64,000 nt of DNA from DASXUG01 sp036504995 (lineage in GTDB: Bacteria; Pseudomonadota; Gammaproteobacteria; Burkholderiales; Methylophilaceae): NCBI GenBank assembly GCA_036504995.1, contig DASXUG010000001.1:133956-197955 (forward strand). Direction: 5' to 3'. The translations under genes and the position numbers were made by a program. Shown here one piece after another: positions 61,217 to 64,000 of this stretch. The notes under the pieces were generated by a model, which saw nothing but the letters and a program-made list of their open reading frames with translations, was not told the DNA's origin and did no database searches. How positions within the stretch are numbered: position 1 is the stretch's first letter; every line of letters begins with the position of its first letter.

Positions 61217-62520
61217 TGCACGCAAGCTTTAAGTACATTTTTGATTTGTTCAGTTAGCCAAACCATGTCCTGTTCACTAATCACGTAGGGCGGCATGATA
61301 TAAATGGTGCTGCCGATAGGGCGCAAAATGACGCCACGATTTAATGCTGCCTGATAAACACGTTGCTGAAAATCTGCTGCTTGGTTGGGTACATCAAATG
61401 CCCAAATCATGCCCGTATTACGTTGGTGTTGAATCGGGAAGTCAGCAAGCGATTGTAATTGCGTGTTCATAAATAGTGATTTTTGACGATTGCTAGTGAT
61501 CGTTTGTTCACGCTCAAAAATATCTAGAGTTGCAAGCGCGGCGCTGCAAGCTAGTGCGTTGCCCGTGTAACTGTGGGAATGCAAAAAGCCGCGCGCAACT
61601 TTGTCGTCATAAAAAGCCGCGTAAACTGTATCCGTTGTGAGTACGACAGAAAGTGGCAAATACCCGCCTGTGATGCCTTTGGATAAGCACATAAAATCAG
61701 GCAAAATTTCAGCTTGTTGGCTGGCGAACATGACGCCTGTACGCCCAAAGCCAACGGCAATCTCATCGACAATTAAATGCACTTGATATTGACTGCAAAT
61801 TTCACGCGCACGCTGTAAGTAAACGGGGTGATACATACCCATACCAGCAGCACATTGCACCAGCGGTTCCACGATAAATGCCGCTAAGCTTGCATGATGT
61901 TGTGCGACGTAAGCTTCGAGCGCTTGCGCACAACGTAGGGCAAAGGCTTCAGCTGATTCGCCTTGCTCAGCTAAACGTGAGTCGGGGCTGGGCATTTGTG
62001 CGCTTTGAGTGAGCAGTGGGGCGTAAGTATCCTTGAAAATAGCTACATCCGTAACGGATAGCGCACCCAGGGTTTCGCCGTGATAGCTGTTTTGCAGGCT
62101 AATGAATTTGGTCTTGTTGGTATAGCCCATGTTTCGCCAATAATGAAAACTCATTTTTAGCGAAATTTCAGTTGCCGACGCACCATCTGAGCCATAAAAA
62201 CAGTGACCTAAACCTGTGAGTGTCGCTAGTTTTTCAGAAAGCTGGACCACTGGTTCGTGCGTAAAGCCTGCCAAAATAACATGCTCTAACTGGTCTAACT
62301 GTTGTTTGATGGCATTTTTGATGGTGGGGTTATTGTGCCCAAATAAATTGACCCACCAGGAACTCACAGCATCAAAATAGCATTTGTCTTCAAAGTCATA
62401 TAGCCAAACGCCATCTCCACGTTGTATGGGCACCAGCGGCAATGTTTCGTGGTTTTTCATTTGCGTACAAGGGTGCCATACGGAGTTTAGGCTACGCTGT
62501 AGCAGGTTTTGATTGTTCAT
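61213..62520 (-). CDS. bioA: Adenosylmethionine--8-amino-7-oxononanoate aminotransferase
   Basis: A 435-aa class III aminotransferase that makes 7,8-diaminopelargonate for biotin, using SAM as amino donor. PLP-lysine is about Lys281 (CLSKGITGGYLPLS), Asp252 sits in IVDEIAVGFGRTG, and WHPCTQMKNHE is the BioA-type N-terminal block. Overlaps dacB by 4 bp. No other bio genes are in the window. Confidence 0.93.
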   Translation of the reverse strand: MNNQNLLQRSLNSVWHPCTQMKNHETLPLVPIQRGDGVWLYDFEDKCYFDAVSSWWVNLFGHNNPTIKNAIKQQLDQLEHVILAGFTHEPVVQLSEKLATLTGLGHCFYGSDGASATEISLKMSFHYWRNMGYTNKTKFISLQNSYHGETLGALSVTDVAIFKDTYAPLLTQSAQMPSPDSRLAEQGESAEAFALRCAQALEAYVAQHHASLAAFIVEPLVQCAAGMGMYHPVYLQRAREICSQYQVHLIVDEIAVGFGRTGVMFASQQAEILPDFMCLSKGITGGYLPLSVVLTTDTVYAAFYDDKVARGFLHSHSYTGNALACSAALATLDIFEREQTITSNRQKSLFMNTQLQSLADFPIQHQRNTGMIWAFDVPNQAADFQQRVYQAALNRGVILRPIGSTIYIMPPYVISEQDMVWLTEQIKNVLKACVQ

Positions 62521-62582
62521 GGGCGTGGAGATGGTTTGCGGCTGCCTAAGTTTTTAGATGCTTAATATTTTACTGGTTAGGC

Positions 62583-63143
62583 TTAATGAATGACAGGTCT
62601 CGCGCTATTATCCGTCATCATAAAGTGGCTGGAAGCGAAGCCTAAATCCCATGCTGCCTCTTTGGTCGCAAGCTGTAGCATATTGGAAAGTGCCAGCAAC
62701 AACTCAACATTGAGTACAATCCGTATGGTTTTGCCATCTTTTGCTTGGATTTCCAAGATAGAGTGCGCATCGTCATGGCTTACCAGCCCACAATGAAAGG
62801 CTAAAATTGGCTCATCCACAATCGGGGTACGGTTTGCTTGATAGCTAGTGGAAAAGTCTAGTGGTGGTTTACTTGCATCTGCAAGCGTTGTGTTAACTGC
62901 AGACAATACCTCACTTGCTAACTCAGCAGGAACCTCTTGAATCACTAAGGTATGTTCATTCACGTCACTTAAGTCAGCAGAGCCTTGCAATAATAACCAT
63001 AACGATTTGACCATGCGTCTAGTGAGCCAAACAGATAGCTCGGTGTTATCTGCTAGCCCAACTTTCAGTAGTAAGCGGTCTTGTTCCGAGTCGAACCCAA
63101 GATTTAATTGTTGGATCGCAGCCTCTGCTAATAAATCAGTCAC
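62583..63143 (-). CDS. Conserved hypothetical protein
   Basis: A 186-aa soluble protein with no recognised domain. It is acidic at the N-terminus and has two similar halves by eye: DRLLLKVGLADNTELSVWLTR and SILEIQAKDGKTIRIVLN, each followed by a Leu-rich helix. Lies 62 bp before bioA on the same strand. Function unknown. Confidence 0.7.
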   Translation of the reverse strand: MTDLLAEAAIQQLNLGFDSEQDRLLLKVGLADNTELSVWLTRRMVKSLWLLLQGSADLSDVNEHTLVIQEVPAELASEVLSAVNTTLADASKPPLDFSTSYQANRTPIVDEPILAFHCGLVSHDDAHSILEIQAKDGKTIRIVLNVELLLALSNMLQLATKEAAWDLGFASSHFMMTDNSARPVIH

Positions 63144-63338
63144 TTAAAAACCTCGTCGCAATGTTAAAATAACGAATCAATACCACGTATTATCGCTTGA
63201 AATAGATATTTAATAAAACTTTACAGTAAAACTTTCAATGATCAGTTTTAATGATAAACATCTGACAGCGTAATAAATACTAAAAGTTGTCATCAAAATT
63301 GCTTACAATTGTTAAAAACTAACCGCTAAGGAGCCCTC

Positions 63339-63749
63339 ATGGCAATGTCTGGACTATCATCTCTTGAGTCATCAAAACCCAAGCAGCGTGGCTTTGTGTT
63401 AATCATAGTGCTTGGTTTTGTGGTGTTGGCGGTGCTCTTTGCCTTATACACATGGGCGATGCTGGCATGGGCCTATTCATCTGGCGAGCGCGCAGGCTAT
63501 GTGCAGAAGTTTTCTAAAAAAGGATGGGTTTGTAAAACCTGGGAAGGCGAATTGGCGATGGTTTCCATGCCTGGGACGATGAGTGAGAAGTTTTATTTCA
63601 CAGCACAAAATGATGCGGTTGCGGCTAAAATCAATAGTACGCTCGGCAAAAAAGTGGCGGTTACATACGAGCAGCACGTTGGTCTGCCAAGTGAATGTTT
63701 TGGTGAAACCATGTACTTTGTGACCGCGGTTCGAGATATAGATCAATAA
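63339..63749 (+). CDS. Conserved membrane-anchored hypothetical protein
   Basis: A 136-aa protein with a short N-terminal basic tail, one strong membrane helix (about 18-43), then a periplasmic or cytoplasmic domain containing CKTWEGELAMVSMPG and ending with VRDIDQ. AAGGAG lies 6 nt before the ATG (cgctaaggagccctc). It precedes the UDP-glucose dehydrogenase gene by 115 bp. I recall similar small proteins in betaproteobacteria but no established function. Confidence 0.75.
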   Translation: MAMSGLSSLESSKPKQRGFVLIIVLGFVVLAVLFALYTWAMLAWAYSSGERAGYVQKFSKKGWVCKTWEGELAMVSMPGTMSEKFYFTAQNDAVAAKINSTLGKKVAVTYEQHVGLPSECFGETMYFVTAVRDIDQ

Positions 63750-63864
63750 GCGTTGCAGATTGTTTAGCAGAGGTTGATGATTGATAGGCAATCTCTGTCT
63801 TGGATATTGGGTTGTTAGCGGATTTATTTGGAAATAAATTAACAGCAGTTTAGTCAGGAAAAAC

Positions 63865-64000
63865 TTGAAGATCACGATAGTAGGTTCAGGCTACGTAGGC
63901 CTGTCAAATGCAATATTACTAGCCCAGCATCATGAGGTGGTTGCCTTAGACATCCTCCCTGAAAAAGTAGCGATGATTAACCGCAAGCAATCCCCGATCG
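63865..64000 (+). CDS. ugd: UDP-glucose 6-dehydrogenase, N-terminal fragment (cut by window edge)
   Basis: The frame starts at TTG (63865), with AGGAA 4 nt upstream, and runs off the right edge after 45 codons. It begins KITIVGSGYVGLSNAILLAQ, the NAD-binding GxGYVGL signature of the UDP-glucose/GDP-mannose dehydrogenase family, followed by HEVVALDI (acidic end of the second beta strand). It should oxidise UDP-glucose to UDP-glucuronate for polysaccharides; UDP-N-acetylmannosamine dehydrogenase is the alternative. Confidence 0.85.
   Translation, partial: MKITIVGSGYVGLSNAILLAQHHEVVALDILPEKVAMINRKQSPI

Overview
The window looks like ordinary chromosome from a betaproteobacterium. The best guess is the methylotroph family Methylophilaceae (Methylotenera-like); this rests on gene content and gene order, not on a database search. 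Evidence: tgt-yajC-secD-secF, lptD-surA-pdxA-rsmA, tig-clpP-clpX-lon-hup, an amgK-murU cell-wall recycling pair, Coq7 for ubiquinone, several PEP-CTERM proteins, and moderate GC with AT-rich intergenic DNA. No phage, insertion sequence, CRISPR array or rRNA was seen.

Layout. 1-1893: the end of an efflux operon on the minus strand (a membrane fusion protein cut by the window edge, then a TolC-type lipoprotein). 2.5-9.3 kb: tRNA-Leu, then the protein quality-control run tig, clpP, clpX, lon and hupB, closed by tRNA-Val, tRNA-Asp and a strong terminator. 9.4-12 kb: leuA (with an apparent Leu-rich leader peptide) and pssA on the minus strand. 12.2-20.8 kb: tgt-yajC-secDF, a CorC-like CBS protein, clpS and clpA. 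21.6-23.9 kb: an unfamiliar four-ORF module (a 22-aa ORF, a 75-aa LuxR-type DNA-binding protein, a 431-aa protein of unknown role, a small secreted protein) behind a promoter with phased ATGGATT repeats. 24-32.4 kb: murU/amgK, then lptD-surA-pdxA-rsmA and adk. 32.4-37.4 kb: a PEP-CTERM protein, a YjdM-like protein, an RlhA-like U32 protein and a diguanylate cyclase. 37.4-42 kb: an ATP-grasp / alpha-E / transglutaminase operon whose last gene is an HPPD-like VOC protein. 42.3-45.9 kb: NlpC/P60 peptidase, Rdx protein, CtpA, Coq7, DUF2322. 45.9-54.5 kb: a ten-gene type II secretion / type IV pilus-like operon. 54.6-58.7 kb: a secreted DUF336 protein, a GntR regulator, and three more PEP-CTERM-type genes. 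58.8-63.7 kb: OsmC, FKBP, DacB, BioA and two unknowns. The last 136 bases begin a UDP-glucose dehydrogenase.

The most notable regulatory signal is a 16-bp inverted repeat, TAGTCC-N4-GGACTA, found three times. Each copy lies 100-250 bp upstream of a secreted-protein gene: two FxDxF-type PEP-CTERM genes and the DUF336 gene. It looks like the operator of a surface-protein regulon. Other leads are the Leu-rich and possibly leaderless leader peptide before leuA, the HPPD-like protein in the alpha-E operon, a 63-aa miniature PEP-CTERM protein, duplicated overlapping pilin junctions, and a 16-bp-period duplication that makes a decoy start before osmC. All residue positions are counted by eye and are approximate.
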